The position numbers were made by a program, and so were the translations under genes. Positions 1 to 12,700 of a stretch of DNA of 64,000 bases are shown piece after piece (within the stretch, counting starts at the first letter, position 1; every line of letters begins with the position of its first letter). Location: NCBI GenBank assembly GCA_003342895.1, contig PTFA01000158.1, forward strand, positions 507,921-571,920, written 5' to 3'. This stretch comes from Casuarius casuarius. Taxonomy: Eukaryota > Chordata > Aves > Casuariiformes > Casuariidae. A model generated the notes under the pieces. It saw only the letters and a list, made by a program, of their open reading frames with translations. It was not told the origin of the DNA and did not search any database.

Positions 1-249
1 TTAATATCTGGATATGTATTAAGTTTTTTCAAATAAATTTAATAAGAAAAGAAATCTAGGGAGGGCTGTCTGAAAAAGTTCCTGCATTGCTTCCCCTGAT
101 AACCCACATATAAGATAATGGAAGGAAGTTATTTGCTTTCATTTTTCTGAATCTTGTTGCGCAAGAGGTCTAAAACTGAGGTCGTTTTAATTGCATTTAA
201 ACTGAAAAAAGTACAGAAACACTGTCTTCATTTGATGGTGTGCATAAAC

Positions 250-569
250 ATTACACTCCATATATAGCAAAAATATCTTTTATTTATAATTTACATTTCC
301 ACAAGTGAAAATTGTACATTTTTACATATACAATTTCTTTCCATTAAATTTTCACGCATCTACAGAACTTTCACACAATGACACCTGAAACTGTGCAGGC
401 GATAAGAAATTCAAATACAAAAATGTATTTATTAACCAAACAGTAGCTGAGGCCCTGCCTCAGCTAAACATTTTTATTTCATATAAAAAGTATTTGCCTT
501 CCAGAGTCAACACAGCAGCTCTTCTGTTCTGTAAAGTAAAAAAAAAAAAAAAATCATACCTCAGTTTGT
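250..569 (-). other. PCF11: PCF11 3' UTR with poly(A) signals
   Basis: Sense-strand AATAAA hexamers lie at 473-478, 428-433 and 279-284. The middle one is followed by a U/GU-rich stretch (TACATTTTTGTATTTG) and the last by TGTTTATGCACACC, so short and long 3' ends are plausible. A poly-A run (540-553 on plus) sits just past the stop. The left end near 250 is my estimate of the last cleavage site. Nothing is recognised in 1-250. Confidence 0.65.
444..466. other. Perfect 10-bp stem with 3-nt loop in the PCF11 3' UTR
   Basis: TAGCTGAGGC and its exact reverse complement flank a 3-base loop. In the transcript the hairpin lies between the first two poly(A) signals. Confidence 0.8.
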
Positions 570-785
570 TTAAACAGACTCAACCTTATCAGGTTCTGTT
601 TTAATATCTGTAGATGCAGGTGTGCTCTCTTCTGCACAGGTAGTAGGGGTGTCATCAGGTTCTTCTTTGACTTTTGGGGAGTCACAAGATTCTTGTGTTT
701 CTTGTTTAACAATGTTCAACATAACATTTAGTGGATTTTCTACAGGAGTCTTGCTGGGAGATGGTGTGCAATCAAATGATGATGT
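570..785 (-). CDS. PCF11: PCF11 exon 16 (C-terminus and stop)
   Basis: Residues 1638-1708 and the stop codon. It encodes TSSFDCTPSPSKTPVENPLN, then an acidic, Thr/Glu-rich tail ending DKVESV, the conserved vertebrate PCF11 terminus. The acceptor is TTTGCAG|ACATCA. Confidence 0.97.
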   Translation of the reverse strand, partial: TSSFDCTPSPSKTPVENPLNVMLNIVKQETQESCDSPKVKEEPDDTPTTCAEESTPASTDIKTEPDKVESV

Positions 786-3700
786 CTGCAAAAATTAAAG
801 TTATTGTAGTATTAACACACCATTAAAACAACTATTTGTAACTTGTTATAGTAATTTTCAAAATGTAAACAGCAAGCTAATAATCAGGCACTCAAAATCC
901 AAACTTCTACTTTATCCAGACCTTGAGAAAGCCAATTTACTCTAATAGAATTACTTTACAATTACTTTGAAAAGATATCATTCAAGTTGGGATGAAACAC
1001 TTAACACATTACCATAAAACATTTCCAGCTATCCCAAGGAGTATTATAACTCAAATCATTAAAAATTTCACACACACACCCCAACATCCATTTATTCCAT
1101 TTTGCAAATTCCTAAGATTGAGAACTTTATTCAACAATAAATTCAGAATATGTTTTCAAGCCATGGTTTCTCTTTAGTTGTGTGTGACATACAACCTGAC
1201 TTGCTACATCACAACAAAAAATACATCTTAGATAATTCTGTATTATAAAACTTGCCATGCCTGGGGCCCTCAAGTCTTTGTGTAGTCATATGCAACAGAA
1301 ATGGGTGGTATATTCTGAATATATTTGCTCCCTGCAAAGCCAGAAATCAAGCAAAACCAACATAAAATGCTTAAGATATAAAGGATTGACTTACGTTTTG
1401 GTAATCTTCGTAACAGGATGGATGGTAAATCTGAAAAGGAATTGTTATACATTTAAATACATATTTATTTTATAGTAGAAGCACTGGTCATGAACAGAAC
1501 AGTTTTGGTTACACATATTATACTCCCTCTAGAAAAACAATGGTATAAAGTAGGCAAAGTATAATAGTCAAACATAACTAACTGGGAAAAGATTTTGTGT
1601 GTGTTTATGTAGGAAAAGTTATACAAAAGCCTGGTAAGTGTTGAGAATTATTTGTCTACAGCTGTATTTAGAATTAATAGAACCAGTATCTACATCCATA
1701 TATACAGACATTCATCTTTCTTTTAGCAAGGCAGCATGAGGGAACCCTAGTGAACCTATATTAATGGGATTTCATGCATTTCAAAAGGTTGAGATATTGG
1801 TGTACTTGGAGGCCAGCAAAACCATCAAGAGAATCCATTGGGAATGAAAATCACTTTCTCCTCCCATCTTCTTGCTACAATTCTTCTGATTTTTTTTTAC
1901 TCTAAACAAGTATGACATGTAATAAAATCAGATTACCTTTTCATCTACTCTGATAGCATTCTTCAGATGCCACTCTTCCTCTTCCTCATCCCAATACTGT
2001 TCAAATTGCTCTTGGCAAATTTCACAGCTCTGAAAAGTTATAAAAGTAACAGAGATATATAAAGGTGATTTGAACAATATACTAAACACATCAACTTTAA
2101 GAATGCAACTAATGACAATCAAATAAAGCTCCTAAGATAAATGTATTGACCTAAAACATGATCTTGCCTCCACATTCTAAAAGTAACTTTAAAAAACATG
2201 TATTAATGCAAAATTATTTTGAGTATAGTTTGCAGACTCAACAACAATCATCAGGGCTTGCAGACAGCTGTCACTTGGGAACAGTAAGCTTTGCCTTTTC
2301 AGCTAGGAAGTCCCTGCAAAACACTTGGTAATAATCTAATGCCCCTTTTCTGCCAGGTAACACAACCCAGTACAGGGACTCAGTTAATTTTATTTATGGC
2401 ATTATCTTCACTCTTACCCCTAACTCAACTTTGAGTTTCAAGTTAAAAAGGGAGAACTTTTGCTTGAAATATTAACATCTTTAATACTTTCTCTGCCATA
2501 TGATCAACTCTGAGAACAAGGCACAAGAGGTACTTTTTTCCAAAATTAAAACAATGGCCTTCAGGGCTTGATAGCTAGTTTCATATAGGGCTGGCAAATA
2601 AAATTAAGTTGAAATTCTTCCAATACTTGTATTTGATTACTATACCAATTCGTCTAATAAAATATGTATCTACTGGTTATTTTCAAGTCAAAAGAAAGAC
2701 TGAGATGCTTCTCTGTCCTAATGCCTACCTAATTGTGTAAGAGGTAACACAAACCAGGTAAGACAATTGTTATCTGAACCACAAAGGACCATTTCCAAAT
2801 CACTTGTTCAATTTACTCTTCCTATGGATACACTCAGTAAATTAACATGCATTTCCAATTCCAGTTTTGCTATAAAGATGGAATGTCAATAGGTGTTTGT
2901 TGTTTTTTGTTTTTTAAACTACTGGTAATTTATACCACTATCTACTACTGGGCAACAACCATTACATACATGAATATAAAATCTATGAAGTGGCTGCACA
3001 GAGGTTCAAGGACAAAACTTCAGACTATATGTAACACACCGTATAAAAGAATGCTGTAAAATTCTTTAAAGTATTAGATCATTCTCACTATCTGGGCTAA
3101 CAAAGGCACACTGAAACATACCTCATCTGCTCCAGCTGGTCCAGCAGGGACACTTTGAAACTCCTTCTCTTTTGCAGCTTCTTGCGTCTTCAACACAACC
3201 TCTTCATGAGCTTTTTCAAAAAACTGGCTTTTTGCACGCTCCTCTAGATCAGCTATTTCTTCAAATTCAATCCAGTCCTAAGAGAAATTTTTCATTCACA
3301 CTCAGACATGGACAAATAGCCACAAATCCACATTTAAAAAGTAAAACTCAAAAAAATCACATCCAGAAAGTAGCATATGTAATGAGTCTCTTCATTAAAA
3401 ACTGAAATGCTCATCACATATGCAGCATTACAGTGTACATTTTTTTCACAGTACTACACTGTTCAAGAACTTTCTCCAGAAAGATGACTATCTTTCAATT
3501 TCCATTGCATTCTCAGTGCTACCAAAAAGATACTAATAGTTTAAACTGCTTATTGCTCATATGTCCACCTTTTGTGTTTTGACTGGCATTTATGAAAACT
3601 ATTTGAAATATCTAAACAGCACTGCTTATAAAAGGCAAACTCCTGTGATGATGTAATTCGAGATTCAACTGCAATCCTACAGCACATACATAAAGCACAG

Positions 3701-6700
3701 AACCTGGCCTTTAATTTAGCAAGACACATATTGCGTTACTTACTGTTAAACTGTAGTACCACCTTCTGTGTGTAACTTTTCTGCTAACATCCTTTTCTGT
3801 GCGGTTTTGGCGATAATGCCAATCTAAATGATCTGCATAAACATCTGTCTGTGAAGTAGTAAATCTCATCCCACATGAGTAACACTGAATTCCAGTGTAC
3901 AGTCGATTTATAACACTATCATAACGCCTACAAAAAGAAAAAAAAGTCTTAACATTTTTTTTAAAAAAACAAGTAAGAAGTTCCTCAGTAAGTTACTTCA
4001 AATGATCGTAACAGTAGAAAAAAGGATGAATCTACTATAGTTAAAGCATGCTATATAGCTGAATTTCTGATTTGCAAAACATGATCAATTGAAAACACAT
4101 GTAACAAAATGGTCTCACATGAACTGTTCATGAGAAACATGCTGGTATGTCTTAGGTTTATATCTACGAGCTCCAAGGGTCTAATAGTGCGTATTATAGT
4201 AATGCCAGCATTTGGTCAGCTCTGCAAACTACCACAAAGGTAGTAACACTGGTAGTAGCAAAGGAAAAAACATTGATTTCAATTTCTATAACCATCCTGA
4301 TTAAATCACACCATGTATCTTGGATACAAATAGATTACTCAGGTTAATTTTGCCTCTTCTTCCTCCCTCAAATTCTGCTAGGCTAACAACAGAAGCAGAA
4401 ACTGCAGGTCCTCTTGTATCAGCCACAAAGCAACACTTAACCTTTTAAAAGCTCCCAGCTGTCTTGGATTAACTACATAGATATTACCATGTTATTGTTC
4501 TTACTGCATTGTAAGATCATGCTACTATACGCACTGTCTGAGTTCTTCAACTGTAAAGTTAGTGAGGTCTGGGACATCTTGATCTTCACTCTGGTCTTGA
4601 TCATCCTCCTCCTCTTCAGCAGCTGGCTGGGCTGAAGTTTCATTCACTTCTAGAAAACAAAGACAACTACAATTTTATTAAAACTTCAGTACATTATCGT
4701 AAAGAAATGAAGTACTCCTGAAAGTTATTTTTATTGAAATATTAATGCAAACAACCTATGTTAAAATACAAGTGCCTAATAATAGCTGAATCAGTCTCGT
4801 CTTCTAACATTATACAAAGCATACAAAATGCAATTAGTTCTTTACAGCCCGAGTTTTGGAAAACAGCATTTCAATACCTCCACCTAAATCTTTGGCTTTA
4901 ATATTCAGTATTTAGAGAAAGATATTTTGGAAACTGACAAGAATCTGATTATAATCAAGAACAAGTTACCAAGGAACAGCGCCAAAGATGCAGCTCACTG
5001 CTTTGTATGGCTTAAATGTACAACTACAGGATACATTTTAAAACTTAAGAATTTACTTCATCGCATGCAAAGAAAAAAGTTTAGTTAAAAAGAAGCTGTA
5101 AGAGTTCATGAAAGGTCTTATACTTAGCTTTTCACATAGGTTATACATAAACTGAGTATTTAGAACATAACGGATCTACATACGTGCTGACGTGGAATCA
5201 GTTTTTGACAGTTTGAGGATTCCTGTTGACAGCAGTTTAGCAAACAATTCATTGACATCAAGCTGGCCAAGGTGGTTGTCAGGGTATGAATGTGGAAGGG
5301 CTCCTAGGGAAAAAACATCAACATTCATGGTGACAAAAGGTTAGCTTCAAAAATTTACTTCTCATCCACCAACATACTTCACAACATACTTTCTGCCTCC
5401 TGCTTCTCCCAATTTTTTTTCTTTCCTTGCAGCAGCTTCCTTCATAATGTAAGTATTTTTAAGTGCTATCTACGCTGGCTCTTTGTATACAAATTTCTAC
5501 TGAACAGTTTTTGAAATGTAGTACTTTCTCACTTTATGCTCAAAATATTTATGAGGACTAATCTACTTGATCACCTGCTTTTAATAATTCATGACACTGT
5601 AGAAGCTTTTCATTACTAACCATTCGTGTACTGGTAAGTTTTATATAGCCTGGCAAAGTCAGTCCTATGGACTGATCCCTTCCTGACCTCTCAAAAGCAG
5701 ACCATATTTTTTTCAGCCCAACTATATACCCAAAACCATATGGTTAATGAAAACTAATGAAAGCCTTCAGTGTTTGACAGAAACCCCTACAGAAATTCAG
5801 GTACTACAGAAACCACATCTACTAGCATCTCATTAAGTGTAAAGGCTTCCTTTAGTCCACCCAGAACTACTACACCGGGGACAATACCGAACGCTTATTT
5901 TTATGGCCTCTAACAAACAGAACAGTCCAAAAGAAATAAAAAGGTTATTATTTCATTATTGAAAAAAATTATTTTCATTATTTTGGTACACACCTGCTGG
6001 GTTCTGAACAAAGCTTCCAGGATTTGGTAAATACTGCTGACCTTGGCCATAAGGTCCTGGCTGAGCAGACATGAGAGCCACCTGTAAAAGTAAATATTTA
6101 TGTACTGTTTGCATGATAAAATTAAAAAATATTATAATCAAGTTATCATTAACTTCTAGACACTTCTCAATGATTTTAGATATATTAAACTCCTTCCAGG
6201 AGCGTACCATATCAGTTCAGCATTGAAAGGTCGACAAATGGGCTCATAAACTAGTTCTAATTTCCCATCAGAAAAAATTCAGAGAACATCTATTTTGTTT
6301 AACATTTAAATAAAAAAATACTTTTCTTCTACTTATCCCTTCTTCAAATTCCAATCACATTTTCTAAAAGCATTACTTTCTTTTAAACTCTTCCTTTTCA
6401 CCAAAACAGAGTCCATCAGAAAGAGACTGGAGAATCTAGTGACCGTCCATCAATAAATGCTACTATTCAATAAACAGATATTCTTTCTTATCTAATAATT
6501 GAAATAGAATCCACTATACCAAAAGCATCCTGAAAACAGATGTTTTCAACAAACTAGCTACAGCAAACTCCGGATGGAGAAATAATTTTTAGAACACATT
6601 TCTCATAAAAGTATTCTTTGCAAACTGGCTGCTTTTGGGTTTATTAAAAAGAAGTTAAAATTGTTTAAAATTTTATCCCTCTAGAGGTCAGCAGGACACA

Positions 6701-9700
6701 ACTTGCTTATGTTCAGTTCATTCTTCATATTTAATTATCCCCCAAATGAAAAATGCCCACTAAAATCTCTATCTATAATCAACTGAAAGGAATGACACGC
6801 TTTTCATTGACATCCAGCATCGTTTTCCCCTTTTGAACAGGGCATTTCCAACAGGCAACAGCAAAGACAACTGAACTCGAAGCATTCTGGTACAAAGAAC
6901 ATTTTTCAAAAACACAGTTCAACAATGTCCAAATCTTCCCCAATTCCCCCAAATTACGGATCTCTTGTAAGTCTTATCACCAATACTAACAGCTCCAAAA
7001 AGGTAACAATTATTTTGGTCCACTGTAATTCTACATCTGACAGATTAACCATGTATATCCACAATTATATCATCTTCCATGCTTTAAAGAGAATTCACTT
7101 TTAGTTAAGTTTAATGAAAATACCAGACTTCCAATCACATAGTTTTGAGTTGAAAATACAGACTAATTTCCTCAAGTTATCTTCTCAGCCAAAAAATGAT
7201 GACTGTAAAAATCCATTTTTTTCAGATTTCTCTATTTTTTTCATTTTTCAAAGATTATTTAAGGATGTTATACACTGCTGTAACTACTTAACAGGGATAA
7301 TTTTTAGTCTGAAACTGGCTCCCAGTCTCCCTATCAGAAAAATCTCGTTTTAGGAGGAACAATAACTACTATTCTCTATACAACAATACTTCATCAGCCT
7401 ACCTTATTTAGCACAATCAAGTCTTACCTGATTATTTCCCACAGATATATTATTGAAGTTTCCATATTGAGGACCCTGAAGACTTTTTTCATCAAAATAA
7501 TGTCCAGATGCTCTCAATGGGAAATTCTGTGCTCCTGGGCCAGCTGGCCCATTGAAATTTGGTCCTGGAGAACCATCAAATAGTTCAGGTCTCTGGAACT
7601 GCATCCCATGAGATGGTCCATTGTAGCCCTGGCTGGGATGTTCACCAAATGGACCACTTTGTCCATACGGTGGCAATTCTAATCTTGAGGCAGGATGGTT
7701 AGCTACATTTTCAAAACGTGCACCTTGAAGGCCAAGGGGCAAGTCAAACCTTGAGGGTTGCTGGTGAGGACCATCAAATCTTTGAGGTATGGCTGTATCA
7801 AATCGTGGTTGTGCCTGTTGGCCAGGTGCTCTTTCAAATCTTGGACCAGGCTGTCCATGAATTCCATCAAATCTTTGCAGAAGAGACAGCTGTCCAGGTT
7901 GACCATCAAAGCCAGCTGAATGACAGCCATCAAATCTTGGACCAGTTCGACCCAGAGGACCTTCGAATCTAAGACCGCCCCCTCCTTGGTGTGCTGGCCC
8001 ATCAATTAACCTAGGACCCACCCCTGGTCCTTCCAGTCTGAGCCCACCACCTGATGGTCCATGTGGCCCCTCAAATCTAAGTCCACCACCTGATGGTCCA
8101 TGTGGCCCCACAGGCTGACCATGTGGCCCCTCAAATCTGAGGCCACCTCCAGGTTGACCATGGGGCCCCAATGGTTGTAAGTGTGGCCCCTCAAACCTGA
8201 GACCACCCCCTGGTTGACCATGAGGCCCCAAGGGCTGACCGTGGGGTCCCTCAAACCTGAGACCACCCCCTGGTTGACCTCGAGGCCCCAGAGGTTGACC
8301 ATGGGGTCCCTCAAACCTGAGACCACCTGAAAGTTGACCACGGGGCCCCTCAAACCTGAGACCAACTCCAGGTCCTTCAAATCTAGGACCACCTACAGGC
8401 TGTCCTGCTGGCCCCTCAAAACGCAAAGGACCACCTATTTGCCCAAGAGGTCCCTCAAATCTCAATGGACCTCCTCCACCAACCTGTCCCGGGGGTCCTT
8501 CAAACCTGAGGGCACCTGCCAGCTGCCCTGGTGGCCCATCAAATCTTAGGGCTCCAGCTCCCCCTGCTCCTGCCAGTGGTCCATCAAACTGAGAGGCACC
8601 TCCCCCTACCAGAGGCCCCTCAAATCTCATAGCAGCCTGTCCAGGTGGTCCATCGATTCTAGAATTTGAACCAGCAGCAGGACCATCAAGAAAAGGACTT
8701 CCTGGTCCATCTACTCCAACCCTCGCAGTAGGCTGTCTAGGTGAGCCATCGAAGAGAGGCCTGTCTTCCATCAGTGCACTTATTCTCTGCTTTACTTCAA
8801 TGCCTCCAAATCTTGATCCTGGACTCTCTGAAAACGGTGCTTTGTCTGGATCTTCATACCTTGCTCTCTTGAAACGTTCACTGAATGGGGACCTTGGTTC
8901 CTCTCGGACCCCTAAACAAACAAAAACAGTAACCACTTGCTGAGATGTTGCAAAATTGCTTAACAGCACTAAAATAAAACAAAAATACATACCAGCTTGC
9001 CCAAGAAGCTGTCTTTCTTCACGATTATCAAATCTGCAGATTGCATCACCATCTATTTTCTGGAACTCTGGTGTGCTCTTCCCCTGTTGTCTGAGAGCTT
9101 CTCTAAACTCATCTGATTCTCCCCAGCTGTCATAAGGATCGAAACTTTTAGAGCCTCTTGCTCCTTTAGTAGCATTTTGTTCCTCAAGTCTTCGTCGACT
9201 CTCAAGTGGTGAAAGATTATCAGGAAAAGGTCTCTTACTGCCACTTACAGGAGAATGTCGCCTGGATCTTTCTCCAAATGGTTCTTTTCTCTCAAACTGT
9301 ACTCCACGCTTAGCTTTGGCTTGCTCACATTCTATTCCAGAAAGCAATGCATCAGGTATATGATAATCTAAAATATCATCAGGATCTAACAGATCAAGTC
9401 TCGACAATGAATGCTGCACTTGTGTTCTTTTCAATTTTGCTTTGTGTTCATAATATGTTAATTCTGCATCAGACAGAAGAGGTTTCTTTTTCAAACATTT
9501 TTCTTCTGTAGGGCTATCCCATACATTGCATCTGTGCTTTCCTTCCTGATACTGGAACAGCTGTCGGATCTGATGAGCTACAACAAGGAACTCATCTTGT
9601 GTTATTTCACCAGATGCTAAGCGTTCATTTGCCTGTAATATTAAAGTTAAATTTTAGACTTCCAAAAAAAAAAAACAAACAAAAAAAAACTATATCCAGG

Positions 9701-12700
9701 ATACTTCTACAAATAACAAATTGATCAGTGTTACCTTCTTAAGTAATTCTCTCTTGCTTGCAGATGTCAATTCCTTGGGAATCTGTAAATTGGCATCTAC
9801 ACTTAACCGGTGCTGCTGCTTTGGTGCTCGGGGTGACAAAATTCCTTTACTAGCAGCCCAATTTTCCCGGTGTCTTTGGTGAGGGGATTTACCAAGTGCT
9901 TGGTGTTCTTCATTCTGCTGTGAGCTGAAAGCAAGAACATATTTAGAACTGATTATTCCTTTATTCATGACATATCTATTACATTCCAATTAAAACTGAC
10001 CTTGGCAAAACATCAACCACGTCAGAATCTAAATACATAATTTCCATATTCCACTATTAAAAGAAGTTAATAACCTGAAGAATCAATTTTGACAATCTGA
10101 ACATTGCCTCCCAAACCTGAGCATACTGAAGTCAGCAAGAAAATCTCCACTGACTTCAGGCAGAAATTGTTTAAAAGATGGTAACTTACTTTTTGTTTTC
10201 TTCCCAACCAGATTTCCACCTCTTGCCTGATTTGGATCCTTGCCAGTTTTCTGCATTCTCCTTTGGATCAGGAGAGGCTTTTGTAGAATGCTGGCTTACT
10301 GTTTCTTGGGGCCTATCTTCTTGAGCTTTTTTCACTCTCCTTGGATCTCGCACCTCTTGTTTAAGGTTTCGTTTATTAGAATTTCTTTCATCTCTTGCTG
10401 TTTGTGCACATTCTTCAACATGAGACTGCTTAGGACCTATCTGACGTATCTTTCCAATTTTAGGAGTTGATGAAGTGGGAGATAAACTCCTAAGTCTTCT
10501 TTTGGGTGATCTTCTGTCTCTTCTTTTTGGAGAATGTGTAGATGGTGACCGTGATTTAGGAGAGCGTGATCGTGAGCGTTTTCTATTACTCGATCTCCCC
10601 TGTTTTCCACCTTGTTTTTCTGACTCCTCTGTAGCTGTATCTTGTTTCTGAACAACACCATTAATTACTTTATTTCTGCTGCCTACCGGTCTATGTTCAC
10701 ATGTCTTATGTTCCTCTTTTTCTTTTTTCTCTGTATTTTTCTTCTTCTCTTTCGCCTCATCCTCTTTGCCCTCTGGCTTTTCTTGAAGATGTTTTTTCAA
10801 TCTTGGATCCCGTTTACTGATTTCCGATACTTTTGTACTTTCACATTCCTGGGTTTTAGAATCTTTAGTACTGGGTAGCTTATTTTTCAAAGGCGATGGT
10901 GATTTAGATTTTGCCTCTGACTGATCAAGTTCTTTCTTCGGTGTTTTTTCAGTTGCTTTCAATTTTTCTTGCTTTGATGAGTTCTGCTTTTCAGCCTGAG
11001 CTGTTTTGCTTGCCTTGGTATCAGATTGATTGGTTGCATTTGGTGGAAATTCTTTCCTATGAGACTGATCTTTAGCATGAGAAGAATGTTGAGCCATCCT
11101 ATTAAGTCGAGGATCCCTGTTTGCTATTTTGATATCATGAAGTGGAGGACTTGGGGATGGTTTGTTTTTTTCAGATTGCACAGAGGTCTGATGAGGAGGT
11201 TTAACTGGCATATGAGGTGTCTGAGACACGTGTTGCTTGGAAGGTGCTGGAACTGAAGCTATAGTAGATGATCCTTGCTGAACACTAAGAGAAACAGCCT
11301 GGAATAGAAAAAAAAACAGCATTAAACTGCCTGATAACTCCTGCCCAGAGATGTTCATATTCTGCAGCTTGAAGCCAAACCGAAAAATGGAAGTGTCTCA
11401 AAAGATACATTCACAAAATTGAACCGTTTAACTCAAAGTGACCTGTTAATTGCTAATTACAGGTGTCAAAATAATGCAGTACAATTACAAAAAAACAAGC
11501 TCAAACATAATACTAAGTGAATACTAAAAAATATGATTTAAGTGCATGTTTGCACTACAGCATTATAGTTTTTAATATACTCTACATGCTCAAGGCAACT
11601 AAGCTGCCACATATCTATTTTTCCTATTTCTACACTTTTACGGTGCTTTAGTTTCGTATTTTTACACCTGTCAAGATATTTTTACAACTATCAATATAAC
11701 AAGACTTTCAATTACAAACATGAAATAACATTGCTTATCTGCCACTTTCAGATTTAACAAATTTGACCTGATGAGGAAACTGACTTTATAGTTCCAAGGA
11801 TCAAGATTCCTCATTCTAGAAAAACGTTAGCCTTTCTCAGAAAAATCGGAGCAAAGATAACTGAAAAACTGTAGCTTGCCGGGAGCCATGAGAAGAGGTG
11901 GAAGATTAGGATCATACGCAGGCATCATTTTGGAGAGCAGAAGTTAAAACAAAAAATAACCCAAGCGCTTCACTTTTTTTATTCAGTTTTTATTAAAATT
12001 GGTGAGATTTTTAGTTAATAGTTTTAGAGTCCAAGATCAACTTGCATTGCTCTAATCCTAAAATAGCTACATTTGTCTAGAATTAAGAAAAATTTCATTT
12101 ACTGCAGTTAGCAGCATAGCTAAGGTGCTATTCAAAAGAAACTGAGATAAAAACCCACCTACGAAAGGTCCATCAACTTCCCTACTCACCAACTGTGCTT
12201 TAGTCTGTTCCAGCTCCAGCTCTAATTTTTTCTGCTGAAGTTCTAACAACTGTTTTTGCTTTGCAAGCAATTGTTGCCTTATCAGTTGCTCCTGTGTCAA
12301 ATTCTTTTGTATTTCAGGAACAGCTGGAGGAGTTGAGGCACCAGAAGTGACAGCAGAGGTAGGTGCAGTAGATTCCTCTGGCTAAAAACAAAATAAAGTA
12401 AGTTATATTTAAGTCTTGATGGAATCAACTAACTCCATCTCCTTCAACTGCTACCATGATCCAGTAGTGGGATTTAGTTTGTAATGAGGTTATACATTGC
12501 ATTTTAAATGCAAAATATAACTAGAATGTTTTAAAACTTTTGCTCCACTACAATCTGTCCACTGTGAAAGTTACAGCATGTCATTTAATATAAAATCATC
12601 AGTGTTCAGAAACCTAAAATATAGTGTGTTGAAATATAAAAACCAAGCCCAGCAAATATCCTGAATTCAGAAATTCATCTTACCTGTCTATAAAGGTCAG

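Noticed and set aside
8040..8345. Regular 60-bp repeat considered as a CRISPR-like array
   Set aside because: The units are contiguous, in frame and coding (LRFEGP). There are no spacers and the genome is vertebrate.
7703..8549. Long ORFs in other frames of the FEGP exon
   Set aside because: They are shadows of the repetitive exon 8 of PCF11. Repeat structure keeps alternative frames open.
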